A DNA stretch of 64,000 bases from the NCBI RefSeq assembly GCF_000696095.1, contig NZ_BAYX01000001.1, forward strand, positions 744,001-808,000, read 5' to 3'. Below are positions 1 through 9,077 of this stretch, in pieces. The notes beneath the pieces are model-generated. The model saw nothing but the letters and a program-made list of their open reading frames with translations. It was not told where the DNA came from and searched no databases. Numbering within the stretch: the stretch's first letter is position 1; each line of letters begins with the position of its first letter. Position numbers and translations under genes: made by a program. Source of the DNA: Rhizobium rhizogenes NBRC 13257 (lineage in GTDB: Bacteria > Pseudomonadota > Alphaproteobacteria > Rhizobiales > Rhizobiaceae).

Positions 1-312
1 TCGCGCCGCGGGCTGACACATATTCTCGAGGTGAACGGCTTTACGCCCTATTTCGTCGTCTCGCGCACCGCTGACGATTGCCCCTCGAAGCCGCATCCGG
101 CGATGGTGACCGAATGCTGTAGCGAGACGGGCATGGATCCGCATGATACTATCGTCATTGGCGATGCCATCTATGACATGCAGATGGCGAAGGCAGCGGG
201 TGCGACCGCGATCGGCGTCGCCTGGGGCTATGCCTCGGTGGAAGAGCTGCTGGCGGCTGGCGCTGACACTATTGCCCATCATCCGAACGATCTGTTGAGC
301 CATATTCTCTGA
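1..312 (+). CDS. HAD-family hydrolase (phosphoglycolate phosphatase-like), 3' part
   Basis: The gene enters from the left edge, so the nucleophile motif is outside the window. The visible 103 codons hold HAD motif III (SKPHP) and motif IV (VIGDAIYDMQMAKAAG, with the two metal-binding Asp residues), followed by the usual GVAWGYAS cap-proximal loop. This fits a small soluble phosphatase of the Gph/PGPase type that hydrolyses a phosphoester. It ends 9 bp before the ATP12 chaperone gene, so the two are probably cotranscribed. The substrate cannot be inferred. Confidence 0.85.
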   Translation, partial: SRRGLTHILEVNGFTPYFVVSRTADDCPSKPHPAMVTECCSETGMDPHDTIVIGDAIYDMQMAKAAGATAIGVAWGYASVEELLAAGADTIAHHPNDLLSHIL

Positions 313-321
313 GGTGACGCC

Positions 322-1107
322 ATGCGCGACCTGTTGAACGACCTTTCCGAAGGCCTGAGCCACCCCGACCCGATCCGCCGCGCGCAGATCCAGATGAAGA
401 AGCCTTTGCCGAAGCGCTTCTACAAGGATGTCGGCATTCGCGAAGGCGAAGACGGCCATGTGATCGAGCTTGACGGCAAGGTGGTGAAGACGCCAGCCCG
501 CCGATCGCTCGCCGTGCCGACCGAGGCGCTGGCGAAACTTGTGGCGGCCGAATGGGCACGGCAGGTAGAGATCATCGACCCCACCGTCATGCCGGTAACA
601 CGCCTGGTCAATACTGCGCTCGATGGCGTGGCAACCGATCCGCAAGCGGTCTTCGAGGATATCCTGCGCTTTTCCTCCAGCGACTTGCTCTGCTATCGCG
701 CCGATCAGCCGGAACGGCTGGTGGAGCGGCAATCGGAGCGTTGGGATCCGCTGATCGACTGGGCGGCCAATGAGCTTGGCGCTCGCTTCATCCTGGCGGA
801 AGGCGTCATGCATCAGGAACAGCCGCGCGAGGCGATCGCAGCCTTTGCCGTGACGCTGCGCAAATACGATACGCCGCTGGAACTCGCCAGCCTGCATACG
901 ATCACCACGCTGACGGGGTCGGCGATCCTGGCGCTTGCCTTCGCCGAGGGACAACTACCTCTCGCCGAGGTCTGGTCGCTCGCTCATCTCGATGAAGACT
1001 GGACGATCGAGCAATGGGGGCATGACGAAGAGGCCGATCACCGCCGCGCCCAGCGCTTCGAAGAGTTTCAGGCGGCAACGGATGTATTTTCTGCGCTTCG
1101 CAGTTGA
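322..1107 (+). CDS. ATP12 family chaperone protein
   Basis: The 261-residue product matches the ATP12 family, which in mitochondria assists assembly of the F1-ATPase alpha subunit; alphaproteobacteria carry homologues. Visible family features are the KRFYKDV segment near residue 31, the VIELDGKVVKTPARR stretch, and the C-terminal VWSLAHLDEDWTIEQWG block. A GAGGTGA ribosome-binding sequence stands 5-6 bases before the ATG. An alternative start is the Met at 394 (MKKPLPKRF), which would remove a 24-residue extension. It follows the HAD gene closely and probably shares its transcript. That the bacterial protein works on F1 is known only by homology. Confidence 0.88.
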   Translation: MRDLLNDLSEGLSHPDPIRRAQIQMKKPLPKRFYKDVGIREGEDGHVIELDGKVVKTPARRSLAVPTEALAKLVAAEWARQVEIIDPTVMPVTRLVNTALDGVATDPQAVFEDILRFSSSDLLCYRADQPERLVERQSERWDPLIDWAANELGARFILAEGVMHQEQPREAIAAFAVTLRKYDTPLELASLHTITTLTGSAILALAFAEGQLPLAEVWSLAHLDEDWTIEQWGHDEEADHRRAQRFEEFQAATDVFSALRS

Positions 1108-1177
1108 ATGTTGTTGATTTCCAGTCCGTTATATCGAACTCTACATATCATGGGATTGGGAGTTCGGGACGCGAATC

Positions 1178-1654
1178 ATGCTGAAATTGAGGTCGGGGGC
1201 GGTATCGGCGCTCGTGGGATGCTTGGCGTTGGCTGCATGCTCGAGCTGGTCGCTGACGGAACCGCCTGCACCGCCGGCCTATGATGTGCGTAGCGCCACG
1301 GTCGTTGCCGATCAGGCTGTTCCACCTGTTCCGCCGACGTTGCTGTCAGCCATCAACGATCACGTCAACGCCGCCATCGCAGTGACGACCCGCGATACGC
1401 CATTGCCGAAGGTGGCATTGACCATTCGTGTAACAGATCTCCGCAAGGGGCGCAGCTTCAACCACGATCGCAATTCGGCAAAGATCAATGTCGATGCTGC
1501 GTCGGTCGACAACGGCGCGGTGCTTGCAATCGCCTCCTTCGATATCGTGAACTACACACAGGATCCGACCGCGGCCAACGATCTGATGGCCGAGGATGTT
1601 GCCGCTCGTATCCGGTCGATTTTCGTGCTGAAGGCGCCGCCGCTGGTGAACTGA
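1178..1654 (+). CDS. Putative lipoprotein of unknown function
   Basis: The 158-residue product starts with a signal peptide and a lipobox (LALAAC, with lipidated Cys near residue 21), so it should be anchored to a membrane facing the periplasm. The rest shows no motif I recognise. It resembles small conserved rhizobial lipoproteins with alternating hydrophobic segments such as VALTIRVTDLRKG. It lies alone between the ATP12 gene and pccB on the same strand. Function unknown. Confidence 0.7.
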   Translation: MLKLRSGAVSALVGCLALAACSSWSLTEPPAPPAYDVRSATVVADQAVPPVPPTLLSAINDHVNAAIAVTTRDTPLPKVALTIRVTDLRKGRSFNHDRNSAKINVDAASVDNGAVLAIASFDIVNYTQDPTAANDLMAEDVAARIRSIFVLKAPPLVN

Positions 1655-1716
1655 GCGTACGGCTTCAAACTATTCCTGCGTCATGCTAAGCCGGATAAAC
1701 GCAGAAGAGGGCCATC

Positions 1717-3249
1717 ATGAAAGAGATCCTGCAGGAACTGGAACGTCGCCGGGAGATTGCGAGACTCGGAGGCGGGCAGGCACGTATCGATGCGCAGCAT
1801 GCGCGCGGCAAGCTGACGGCACGCGAGCGGATCGACATCTTTCTCGATGAAGGCTCCTTCGAGGAGTTCGACATGTTCGTCGAGCACCGGTCGACCGATT
1901 TCGGTATGGACAAGACCAAGATCGCCGGTGATGGCGTCGTCACCGGCTGGGGCACGGTCAACGGTCGCACCGTTTTCCTTTTTGCCAAGGATTTCACTGT
2001 CTTCGGCGGCTCGCTTTCACAGGCGCATGCCGAGAAGATCATGAAGGTCCAGGATATGGCGCTGAAGAACTGTGCGCCGATCATCGGTATCTACGATGCC
2101 GGCGGCGCGCGCATCCAGGAGGGCGTGGCCGCACTCGGCGGCTATGCCGAGGTGTTCCAGCGCAATGTGCTCGCATCCGGCGTCATCCCACAGATTTCCA
2201 TCATCATGGGTCCTTGCGCCGGCGGCGACGTCTATTCGCCTGCCATGACCGACTTCATCTTCATGGTGCGCGACACCTCCTATATGTTCGTCACCGGCCC
2301 GGATGTGGTGAAGACGGTGACCAACGAGACCGTGACGTCGGAGCAGCTCGGCGGCGCCTCCGTGCACACGACGAAATCCTCGATTGCCGACGCCGCATAC
2401 GACAACGATATCGACACTCTGATGCAGGTGAGACGGCTCATCGATTTCCTGCCGCAGTCGAATACCGCAGCTCTTCCGGAAATCGAGTGCTACCAATCGG
2501 TCACCGATCCGGACATGTCGCTCGACACGATCATTCCCGCCAATGCTAACAAGCCCTATGACGTCAAGGAATTGATCCAGAAGGTGGCGGACGAGGGGGA
2601 TTTCTTCGAGATCCAGGCTAGCTTCGCCAAGAACATCGTCTGCGGCTTCGGCCGGATCGAGGGCGCGACTGTCGGTTTCGTCGCCAACCAGCCCATGGTG
2701 CTTGCCGGTGTGCTGGACAGCGACGCCTCGCGAAAGGCAGCGCGTTTCGTCCGCTTCTGCGATTGCTTCAATATTCCGATCGTCACCTTTGTCGACGTCC
2801 CCGGCTTCCTGCCGGGCACCGCGCAGGAATATGGCGGGCTGATTAAGCATGGCGCCAAGCTACTCTTCGCCTATGCCGAGGCCACCGTGCCGAAGCTTAC
2901 CGTCATCACCCGCAAGGCCTATGGCGGCGCCTATGATGTCATGGCGTCGAAACATCTGCGCGGCGATCTCAATTATGCCTGGCCGACCGCGCAAATCGCC
3001 GTCATGGGCGCTAAGGGTGCGGTCGAGATCATCTTCCGCAAGGATATCGCCGATCCGGAAAAGATCGCGGCACATACGAAGATGTATGAAGACCGTTTCC
3101 TGTCACCCTTCGTCGCCGCCGAGCGCGGCTATATCGACGAGGTGATCAAGCCACACTCGACGCGACGCCGGCTGGCGCAGGGGCTTAGAATGCTGCGCAA
3201 CAAGGATCTGACCAATCCGTGGAAGAAGCACGACAACATCCCACTTTAG
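1717..3249 (+). CDS. pccB: Propionyl-CoA carboxylase beta subunit (carboxyltransferase)
   Basis: This 510-residue protein is the carboxyltransferase subunit that moves CO2 from carboxybiotin to propionyl-CoA, giving methylmalonyl-CoA. Full length for the family. It has the N-terminal crotonase-like half with GGARIQEG (residues 129-136) and the C-terminal half with PGFLPG and GGAYDVM (about 403-409), which form the oxyanion holes. The biotin-carrying partner pccA lies on the opposite strand at 6987-8996, about 3.7 kb away, so the two subunits must be expressed from separate promoters. AGAGGGCC precedes the ATG. It probably feeds odd-chain, Val, Ile and Met carbon into the TCA cycle. Confidence 0.95.
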   Translation: MKEILQELERRREIARLGGGQARIDAQHARGKLTARERIDIFLDEGSFEEFDMFVEHRSTDFGMDKTKIAGDGVVTGWGTVNGRTVFLFAKDFTVFGGSLSQAHAEKIMKVQDMALKNCAPIIGIYDAGGARIQEGVAALGGYAEVFQRNVLASGVIPQISIIMGPCAGGDVYSPAMTDFIFMVRDTSYMFVTGPDVVKTVTNETVTSEQLGGASVHTTKSSIADAAYDNDIDTLMQVRRLIDFLPQSNTAALPEIECYQSVTDPDMSLDTIIPANANKPYDVKELIQKVADEGDFFEIQASFAKNIVCGFGRIEGATVGFVANQPMVLAGVLDSDASRKAARFVRFCDCFNIPIVTFVDVPGFLPGTAQEYGGLIKHGAKLLFAYAEATVPKLTVITRKAYGGAYDVMASKHLRGDLNYAWPTAQIAVMGAKGAVEIIFRKDIADPEKIAAHTKMYEDRFLSPFVAAERGYIDEVIKPHSTRRRLAQGLRMLRNKDLTNPWKKHDNIPL

Positions 3250-3372
3250 GCATGTGACAACAAGTCACGGATTTTACACGGTAAATTGATTGGACGTTAG
3301 AAGCCGTGTTTTCACGTTCGCAACCGACCTCTCTAATGCTTTCATTTGGGGGACTTAGAACTGGAGTTTAAA

Positions 3373-3765
3373 ATGGCGCTTTCCGATCGGCTGAATCAAT
3401 ATCAGCCTTATGCACTTGCTGTCCTGCGTATCGTTACCGGCGTCTTGTTCATTGAACATGGCACGCAAAAGCTTTTCGGCTTTCCGGCCGGTGGTCAATT
3501 CCCAAGCCCGCTGCCGACCTTGCTTTTGGTTCAGGGTCTTCTTGAGGTGATTGGCGGACTGGCAATAGTCGTCGGCTTCTTTACCCGTCCCGTTGCATTC
3601 ATCCTTTGCGGCAACATGGCGGTCGCCTATTTCATGGCGCATTATCCGAAGGATTTTTACCCCGCCAACAATGGCGGCGACGCAGCTATCCTTTACTGCT
3701 TCGTCTTCCTGTTCCTGATCTTCGCGGGTCCCGGCCTCCTGGCCATCGACAATCGCAAGAAGTAA
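3373..3765 (+). CDS. DoxX family membrane protein
   Basis: The product is about 130 residues with four hydrophobic segments and the DoxX signature FIEHGTQKLFGFPAGG followed by GLLEVIGGLAIVVGFFTRPVA. DoxX-like proteins are small inner-membrane proteins with roles in redox or thiol stress; the exact role here is unknown. I chose the ATG at 3373 because GGAG stands 7 bases upstream; a TTG at 3346 is the longer in-frame alternative. A frameshifted relic of a second DoxX gene lies directly downstream (3787-3925). Confidence 0.85.
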   Translation: MALSDRLNQYQPYALAVLRIVTGVLFIEHGTQKLFGFPAGGQFPSPLPTLLLVQGLLEVIGGLAIVVGFFTRPVAFILCGNMAVAYFMAHYPKDFYPANNGGDAAILYCFVFLFLIFAGPGLLAIDNRKK

Positions 3766-3786
3766 TCGATCTCAACGTCTGGCTAG

Positions 3787-3925
3787 GCCAATCGCCGCGT
3801 CCGACATATCATCATAACCCCCATCTGCATCGAGCGCGGCGCGCAAAAGCTCTTCAGCTTTTCGCCCGCGCCCTTTGCAATTGCGATATTGCTCTTGCTG
3901 TCAGGGTGATTGGAGTTCGCACGCC
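3787..3925 (+). pseudogene. Frameshifted doxX-like remnant
   Basis: Reading from 3787 in one frame gives a segment with IERGAQKLFSFSPAP followed by a hydrophobic run, which lines up with FIEHGTQKLFGFPAGG and the next helix of the intact DoxX protein upstream. The reading frame closes at a TGA near 3907, while an adjacent frame continues with VRVIGV, matching EVIGGL of DoxX. No start codon or ribosome-binding site is visible. This looks like the decayed second copy of a tandem duplication. It ends where the convergent sugE gene ends. Confidence 0.6.
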
Positions 3926-4240
3926 CTAGGCAGCGAGCTTGAGGCCGGCAATGCCCGCAACGATCAGGCCGATGCAGAACAAGCGAACGAGGGTTGCGGG
4001 ATCTCCGAGCAACCAGATGCCAAGCAGGACGGTGCCGACCGTACCGATGCCGGTCCAGACGGCATAAGCTGTGCCCATCGGCAAAGTCTTCACCGCCAGA
4101 CCTAGCAATACAACACTGATAACCATCGAGATGATGGTGAGGATTGTCGGCATCGGTCGGGTGAAACCATCCGTGTATTTCAGGCCGATGGCCCAACCGA
4201 TTTCAAACAGACCTGCGAGAAAAAGCAGGAACCAAGCCAT
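3926..4240 (-). CDS. sugE: SMR-family guanidinium exporter (SugE/Gdx)
   Basis: The 104-residue product is a four-helix small multidrug resistance transporter of the SugE/Gdx subtype, which works as a dimer exporting guanidinium in exchange for protons. The conserved membrane Glu is in [13 protein letters not shown] (Glu13), and the helix-3 signature [13 protein letters not shown] is present. A GGAG ribosome-binding site stands 7 bases before the ATG. Its leader contains what looks like a guanidine-II riboswitch, which strengthens the Gdx assignment over a general drug pump. It lies downstream of fghA on the same strand but has its own promoter. Confidence 0.92.
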   Translation of the reverse strand: MAWFLLFLAGLFEIGWAIGLKYTDGFTRPMPTILTIISMVISVVLLGLAVKTLPMGTAYAVWTGIGTVGTVLLGIWLLGDPATLVRLFCIGLIVAGIAGLKLAA

Positions 4241-4259
4241 TTTACGCTCCTTTATGAGA

Positions 4260-4323
4260 GCGAGGCCGTCCCCGCGGTATCTTACGGTCGGTAACGCAAT
4301 ACCGGCCGCCGCAGTCGTCTGCG
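4260..4323 (-). ncRNA. Candidate guanidine-II (mini-ykkC) riboswitch
   Basis: On the minus strand the sugE leader forms two short hairpins with ACGR tetraloops. Hairpin 1 (4323-4310) is CGCAG, loop ACGA, CTGCG. Hairpin 2 (4275-4260) is GCGGGG, loop ACGG, CCTCGC. A 34-base linker between them can itself fold (CGGTA pairing with TACCG). Two ACGR-loop hairpins just ahead of the ribosome-binding site of a sugE/gdx gene is the defining architecture of the mini-ykkC class, in which guanidinium binding pairs the loops and frees the ribosome-binding site. Seen by eye; no covariance model was run. Confidence 0.8.
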
Positions 4324-4324
4324 C

Positions 4325-4360
4325 GGGTGGATATATGCCTCAGTTGCATCTGTTTTTCAA
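4325..4360 (-). promoter_or_regulatory. Putative promoter of sugE
   Basis: Minus-strand TTGAAA (4360-4355), 17 bases, then CATATA (4337-4332) followed by TC. This matches the housekeeping pattern of rhizobia. The predicted start falls near 4325, one or two bases before the first riboswitch hairpin. Confidence 0.55.
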
Positions 4361-4393
4361 CCTGGCGATTGCATGGCTGCTATGCCACGACTC

Positions 4394-5227
4394 TTATGCC
4401 AGCCGTTCGGCATGCCACTTCAGATGGTCGTCCATGAAGCTGGAGATGAAATAGTAGGAGTGGTCGTAGCGCTCATGCATGCGTAGCGTCAGATCGATGC
4501 CGGTGCCCTTGATCGCCTCTTCGAACAGCCAGGGCCGCAGGCCGGTTTCCAGGAAACTGTCGGCCTTGCCCTGATCGATCAGGAATTCGGGGAATCGGGC
4601 ACCATCCTCGACCAGCGCGCAGGCATCGTATTTCCGCCAGACAGACTTGTCGGCTCCGAGATATTTCTCCAGGGCTGGTGCCGACCAATCGGCGGTTGAG
4701 GGCTGAACGATCGGCGCGAAAGCTGAGCAGCTTTTGAAGCGATCCGGATTCTTCAGCGCGATGGTCATCGCGCCATGGCCGCCCATGGAATGGCCGAAAA
4801 TGCCCTGCCTGCTCATATCCAGGCGAAACTGCTGGCTGACCAGCGCGGGCAGTTCGTCGGTGATGTAAGTGTACATCTTGTAGTTCTCGGACCACGGCTC
4901 CTCGGTGGCGTCGAGATAGAAGCCGGCGCCTTTGCCCATCTGCCAGTTGGTCAGCTCGTCCGGCACATCGTTGCCGCGTGGGCTGGTATCCGGGCAGACG
5001 ATAATCAGGCCGAGTTCAGCCGCCATGCGGCGATATTCGCCTTTTTCCATGACGTTGGCGTGGGTGCAGGTGAGGCCGGAGAGATACCAGAGGACGGGGC
5101 GCGGCTCCTTGATCGCCTGCGGCGGCACGAAGACCGCGAAGGTCATCTCGCCCTGGCAGGCCTCGGATTCATGCGAAAATACGCCCTGCATGCCGCCGAA
5201 GGCGGTGTTCTGGGAAATAATGTTCAA
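4394..5227 (-). CDS. fghA: S-formylglutathione hydrolase
   Basis: The 277-residue esterase hydrolyses S-formylglutathione to formate and glutathione, the second step of glutathione-dependent formaldehyde oxidation. It has the alpha/beta-hydrolase nucleophile GHSMGG (Ser147), the family block LSGLTCTHANVMEKGEY, and the C-terminal YDHSYYF with the catalytic His. Its start codon overlaps the stop of the YaiI gene by 4 bases (5224-5227), so the two are translationally coupled. The first enzyme, adhC, lies upstream in the same direction. Cytosolic. Confidence 0.95.
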   Translation of the reverse strand: MNIISQNTAFGGMQGVFSHESEACQGEMTFAVFVPPQAIKEPRPVLWYLSGLTCTHANVMEKGEYRRMAAELGLIIVCPDTSPRGNDVPDELTNWQMGKGAGFYLDATEEPWSENYKMYTYITDELPALVSQQFRLDMSRQGIFGHSMGGHGAMTIALKNPDRFKSCSAFAPIVQPSTADWSAPALEKYLGADKSVWRKYDACALVEDGARFPEFLIDQGKADSFLETGLRPWLFEEAIKGTGIDLTLRMHERYDHSYYFISSFMDDHLKWHAERLA

Positions 5228-5688
5228 GATTGATCTCCAGACGAATTGTGGGATTTCGCCCGCCGGCAGAGCCGGTCGAATGTTTCAAGAAAGGCCGAGC
5301 GGTCGCGCGACGAAAAGGCAGCGTTGTAGCCCTTGCTCTCGCCGGTTTCGCGCAGATGCGCGCCGAGATCGCGCATCGCGGTGGCCATGCCGATATTGGC
5401 CATATCGAAGATGCGGCCGGTCGGCCCGGTCACCAGCGCGCCGGTGGCGACACAGCGCCCGGCAAGCGGCACGTCGGCGGTGACGACGATATCACCGGGT
5501 CCGGCATGCTCGGCAATCCAGTTGTCGGCGGCATCGAAAGCACTGGAGACGATGACGTTCTTCACCATCGGATCGCGCGATGGCCTCAATCCGGAATTGG
5601 CAACAAGCGTCACCTCGATGCCGTGACGCTCGGCAACTTTCAAAATCTCCGGCTTGACCGGACAGGCATCGGCATCAACATAGATCAT
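5224..5688 (-). CDS. YaiI/YqxD family protein (DUF188)
   Basis: About 154 residues starting MIYVDADACPVKPEI, the hallmark of the DUF188/YaiI family, followed by the family segments VANSGLRPSRDP, VVTADVPLAGRCV and SSRDRSAFLETFDRL. The conserved Asp residues suggest a PIN-like metal-binding fold, but the activity is not established. I chose the ATG at 5688; a TTG at 5700 would add four residues. It sits between adhC and fghA and overlaps fghA by 4 bases, so it is expressed with the formaldehyde pathway, though a functional link is only inferred. Confidence 0.85.
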   Translation of the reverse strand: MIYVDADACPVKPEILKVAERHGIEVTLVANSGLRPSRDPMVKNVIVSSAFDAADNWIAEHAGPGDIVVTADVPLAGRCVATGALVTGPTGRIFDMANIGMATAMRDLGAHLRETGESKGYNAAFSSRDRSAFLETFDRLCRRAKSHNSSGDQS

Positions 5689-5758
5689 TTTATACTTCAA
5701 TATTTACAATGGCATGCGGCGGTTAATTCATGCGCCGCATGCTGCTTGCTGGCAGAGA

Positions 5759-6886
5759 TCAGTAGACTACCACGCCCCGGATGCTTTCGCCGGAATGCAT
5801 CAGCTCGAAGCCCTTGTTGATGTCTTCGAGCGGCATGGTGTGGGTGATCATTGGGTCGATCTGGATCTTGCCTTGCATGTACCAGTCGACGATCTTCGGC
5901 ACATCGGTGCGACCGCGTGCGCCACCGAAGGCGGTGCCCATCCAGTTGCGGCCGGTGACCAGCTGAAACGGACGGGTGGAGATTTCCTGGCCGGCGCCAG
6001 CAACGCCGATAATAACGGACTTGCCCCAGCCGCGATGCGAGGATTCGAGCGCCTGACGCATGACCTTGGTGTTGCCCGTGCAGTCGAAGGTGTAGTCGGC
6101 GCCGCCGATCAGGTCGCCATTGCGCTTCGTCAGGTTGACGAGGTAGGGCACGATATCGTCACCGACATCCTTCGGATTGACGAAGTGGGTCATGCCGAAT
6201 TTTTCGCCCCAGGCCTTGCGATCATTGTTGATATCGACGCCGATGATCATGTCGGCACCAGCAAGGCGCAGGCCCTGAAGGACATTGAGACCGATGCCGC
6301 CGAGACCGAAGACAATCGCGGTCGAGCCGATTTCGACCTTGGCGGTGTTGATGACCGCGCCGATGCCGGTGGTAACGCCGCAGCCGATATAGCAGATCTT
6401 GTCGAAGGGTGCGTCGGGATTGACCTTGGCGAGCGCGATCTCCGGCAGGACCGTGTAATTGGCGAAGGTCGAGCAGCCCATATAGTGATGGATCTTGTCC
6501 TTGCCGATCGAGAAGCGCGAGGTGCCATCGGGCATCAGGCCCTGGCCCTGGGTGGCGCGGATCGAGGTGCAGAGGTTGGTCTTGCGCGACAGGCAGGAAT
6601 AGCACTCGCGGCACTCCGGCGTGTAAAGCGGAATGACGTGATCGCCTTTCTTGACCGAGGTAACGCCCGGACCGACGTCGACGACGATGCCGGCACCCTC
6701 GTGGCCGAGGATCGCGGGAAACAGCCCTTCCGGATCGGCGCCCGACAGCGTGAAGTCGTCGGTATGGCAAATGCCGGTGGCCTTGACCTCGATCAGCACT
6801 TCTCCGGCCTTCGGGCCTTCGAGCTGCACGGTCATGACTTCGAGCGGTTTACCTGCCTGAACGGCTACGGCGGCGCGTACGTCCAT
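5759..6886 (-). CDS. adhC: S-(hydroxymethyl)glutathione dehydrogenase / class III alcohol dehydrogenase
   Basis: The 375-residue zinc enzyme oxidises S-hydroxymethylglutathione (the formaldehyde adduct) to S-formylglutathione with NAD, and also reduces S-nitrosoglutathione in this family. Catalytic zinc ligands include Cys40 (GICHTDD) and His62 with Glu63 (GHEGAG); the structural zinc is held by Cys92, Cys95, Cys98 and Cys106. The Rossmann motif GLGGIGLNV is intact. It heads a leftward cluster with YaiI and fghA. Length and residues are normal for class III ADH. Confidence 0.96.
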   Translation of the reverse strand: MDVRAAVAVQAGKPLEVMTVQLEGPKAGEVLIEVKATGICHTDDFTLSGADPEGLFPAILGHEGAGIVVDVGPGVTSVKKGDHVIPLYTPECRECYSCLSRKTNLCTSIRATQGQGLMPDGTSRFSIGKDKIHHYMGCSTFANYTVLPEIALAKVNPDAPFDKICYIGCGVTTGIGAVINTAKVEIGSTAIVFGLGGIGLNVLQGLRLAGADMIIGVDINNDRKAWGEKFGMTHFVNPKDVGDDIVPYLVNLTKRNGDLIGGADYTFDCTGNTKVMRQALESSHRGWGKSVIIGVAGAGQEISTRPFQLVTGRNWMGTAFGGARGRTDVPKIVDWYMQGKIQIDPMITHTMPLEDINKGFELMHSGESIRGVVVY

Positions 6887-6986
6887 CGTTTCATTCCCTT
6901 CTAATAATGATTTGGTCGGCGCGACATTCGCATGGGCGCGCAGTACGGCTCAAGCTAAAAATCGGACACTTAATGCCGTATTTTGA

Positions 6987-8996
6987 TCAGTCGAACTCCA
7001 TGATCACCGCATCGACGGCGAGGCTTTCGCCGGGCTTTGCGTTGATCTTGCCGACGGTCAGGTCGCGCTCGGCGCGCAGGACATTCTCCATCTTCATCGC
7101 CTCGACGATCGCCAGCGTCTCCCCAGCCTTGACCTCTTGGCCTTCGGCAACAGCGATGGCAACGACGAGGCCCGGCATGGGGCAGAGCAGCAGCTTCGAC
7201 GTATCCGGTGGCATTTTCACCGGCATGAGCTTGTCGAGTTCGGCCTGGCGCGGGGTGAAGACCCTGGTCCGGACGGAGAGCCCCTGCCAATCGATGCGCA
7301 GGCCATTGAGGAAGGGACGGATCTGCGCCGTCACCTTGCGCCCGCCGACCGAGCCGGCCCAGACAGCATCGCCCGGACGCCATTCAGTCGCAACCGTCAG
7401 GTTCTCGCCGGCGATCTGCATGTCCATTTCGAGGGGGATGGTGACGAGGCCATCGAGCAGCGTGATCGGAATATAATCCGCGCCAAGCTTGACTACCCAT
7501 TCCTCGCGCAGCGGCCCCGTGGCCGGCCGCAGTCTGTCGGCATAGCGTTCGCGGCGGTTGGCATCGACCAGGCCGCAGGAGAGGGCTATGGCCGCCAGCA
7601 GGGCGCCTTCGTCGCCATCTGGCGTCATCGGTGCAAAGCCGTCGGGATATTCCTCCGCGATGAAGCCGGTCGACAGGCGGCCTTCACGCCAGCGCGGATG
7701 CTTCATCAGCGCGGAGAGGAATGGCATATTGTGTTCGATACCATCGACGACGAAACCATCCAACGCCTCGCCCATGGCGTCGATTGCTTCAAGCCGTGTC
7801 GGTGCCCAGGTGCAGAGCTTGGCGATCATCGGGTCGTAATACATCGAGATTTCAGCGCCCTCGAAGACGCCGGTATCGTTGCGGACGATCGTCTTGCCGT
7901 TCTTGCCTTCACGTGGCGGGCGATAACGCGTCAAGCGGCCGATCGACGGCAGGAAGTTGCGGTAGGGATCCTCGGCATAGAGACGGCTTTCGATCGCCCA
8001 GCCATTCAGCTTGATGTCGTCCTGCTTGAACGGCAGCGCTTCGCCAGCGGCAACGCGAATCATCTGCTCGACCAGATCGATGCCGGTCACGAGTTCAGTC
8101 ACCGGATGCTCGACCTGCAGGCGGGTGTTCATCTCGAGGAAATAGAAATTGCGGTCGCGATCAACGATGAACTCGACTGTGCCGGCGCTCTGGTAATCGA
8201 CCGCCTTGGCGAGCGCGACGGACTGCTCGCCCATCGCCTTGCGCGTGGCCTCATCAAGGAAAGGCGAGGGTGCCTCCTCGGCGACTTTCTGGTTACGACG
8301 CTGGATCGAGCATTCGCGTTCGCCGAGATAGACGACATTGCCGTGGCCGTCGGCCAACACCTGGATTTCGATATGCCTGGGATCGACCACGAATTTCTCG
8401 ATGAAGACGCGGTCGTCGCCAAAGGAGCTTTTCGCTTCGGAACGGGCGCGATCAAAACCATCGCGCACTTCATCCTTGCTCCAGGCGATACGCATGCCCT
8501 TGCCGCCGCCGCCCGCCGATGCCTTGATCATCACGGGATAACCGATCTCGCCGGCAATCTTTTCGGCGTGATCGGCATCGTCGATGACGCCGAGATAGCC
8601 GGGCACGGTGGAGACCTTGGCGGCGTTGGCGAATTTCTTCGACTCGATCTTGTCGCCCATCGCCTTGATGGCCTTCGGCTTCGGGCCGATGAAGATGATA
8701 CCTTCCTTCTCCAGTGCCTCACAGAAAGAGGCGCGTTCCGAAAGGAAGCCATAGCCGGGGTGCACAGCTTCGGCCCCGGTTTCCTTGCAGGCGGTGATGA
8801 TCTTATCGGCAACGAGATAGCTTTCGGCGGCAGGGGCTGCACCGATATGCACGGCCTCGTCGGCCATCTCGACATGCAGGGCATCACGATCGGCGTCGGA
8901 ATAAACCGCGACAGTCGGGATCCCCATCCGGCGCGCGGTCTTGATCACACGGCAAGCGATCTCGCCGCGGTTGGCGATCAGGATTTTCTTGAACAT
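6987..8996 (-). CDS. pccA: Propionyl/acetyl-CoA carboxylase alpha subunit (biotin carboxylase plus BCCP)
   Basis: The 669-residue protein carries the biotin carboxylase domain (FKKILIANRGEIACRVI start, ATP-grasp loop GGGGKGMRIA, ERECSIQRRNQK) and a C-terminal biotinyl domain with EAMKMEN, the biotin Lys being residue 635. It carboxylates biotin with bicarbonate and ATP for the PccB transferase. I start at the ATG at 8996 (MFKKILI), with GGCGGAG upstream; an upstream in-frame Met at 9011 is less likely. pccB is on the other strand, separated by the formaldehyde genes. Methylmalonyl-CoA mutase is not in the window. Confidence 0.95.
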   Translation of the reverse strand: MFKKILIANRGEIACRVIKTARRMGIPTVAVYSDADRDALHVEMADEAVHIGAAPAAESYLVADKIITACKETGAEAVHPGYGFLSERASFCEALEKEGIIFIGPKPKAIKAMGDKIESKKFANAAKVSTVPGYLGVIDDADHAEKIAGEIGYPVMIKASAGGGGKGMRIAWSKDEVRDGFDRARSEAKSSFGDDRVFIEKFVVDPRHIEIQVLADGHGNVVYLGERECSIQRRNQKVAEEAPSPFLDEATRKAMGEQSVALAKAVDYQSAGTVEFIVDRDRNFYFLEMNTRLQVEHPVTELVTGIDLVEQMIRVAAGEALPFKQDDIKLNGWAIESRLYAEDPYRNFLPSIGRLTRYRPPREGKNGKTIVRNDTGVFEGAEISMYYDPMIAKLCTWAPTRLEAIDAMGEALDGFVVDGIEHNMPFLSALMKHPRWREGRLSTGFIAEEYPDGFAPMTPDGDEGALLAAIALSCGLVDANRRERYADRLRPATGPLREEWVVKLGADYIPITLLDGLVTIPLEMDMQIAGENLTVATEWRPGDAVWAGSVGGRKVTAQIRPFLNGLRIDWQGLSVRTRVFTPRQAELDKLMPVKMPPDTSKLLLCPMPGLVVAIAVAEGQEVKAGETLAIVEAMKMENVLRAERDLTVGKINAKPGESLAVDAVIMEFD

Positions 8997-9077
8997 GGAA
9001 ACTCCGCCCAATGCATATGCCCTGCTAGCGTTTTAGCCACAAATCGCCCCGGCGGTCCATGCGGAAGATATGAGTGC

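Noticed and set aside
3276..3309. ACACGG/CCGTGT hairpin after pccB as a terminator
   Set aside because: Only 6 bp with a 22-base loop and a short T-run; too weak to call.
4282..4294. TTACGGTCGGTAA as a TetR-type operator upstream of sugE
   Set aside because: It falls in the linker between the two ACGR hairpins of the riboswitch candidate and downstream of the predicted promoter, where it is better explained as an RNA stem.
5714..6904. 396-codon open frame opposite adhC
   Set aside because: Antisense shadow of a fully conserved adhC; residue pattern (many Asp, Ala, Gly, His) is that of reversed GC-rich codons.
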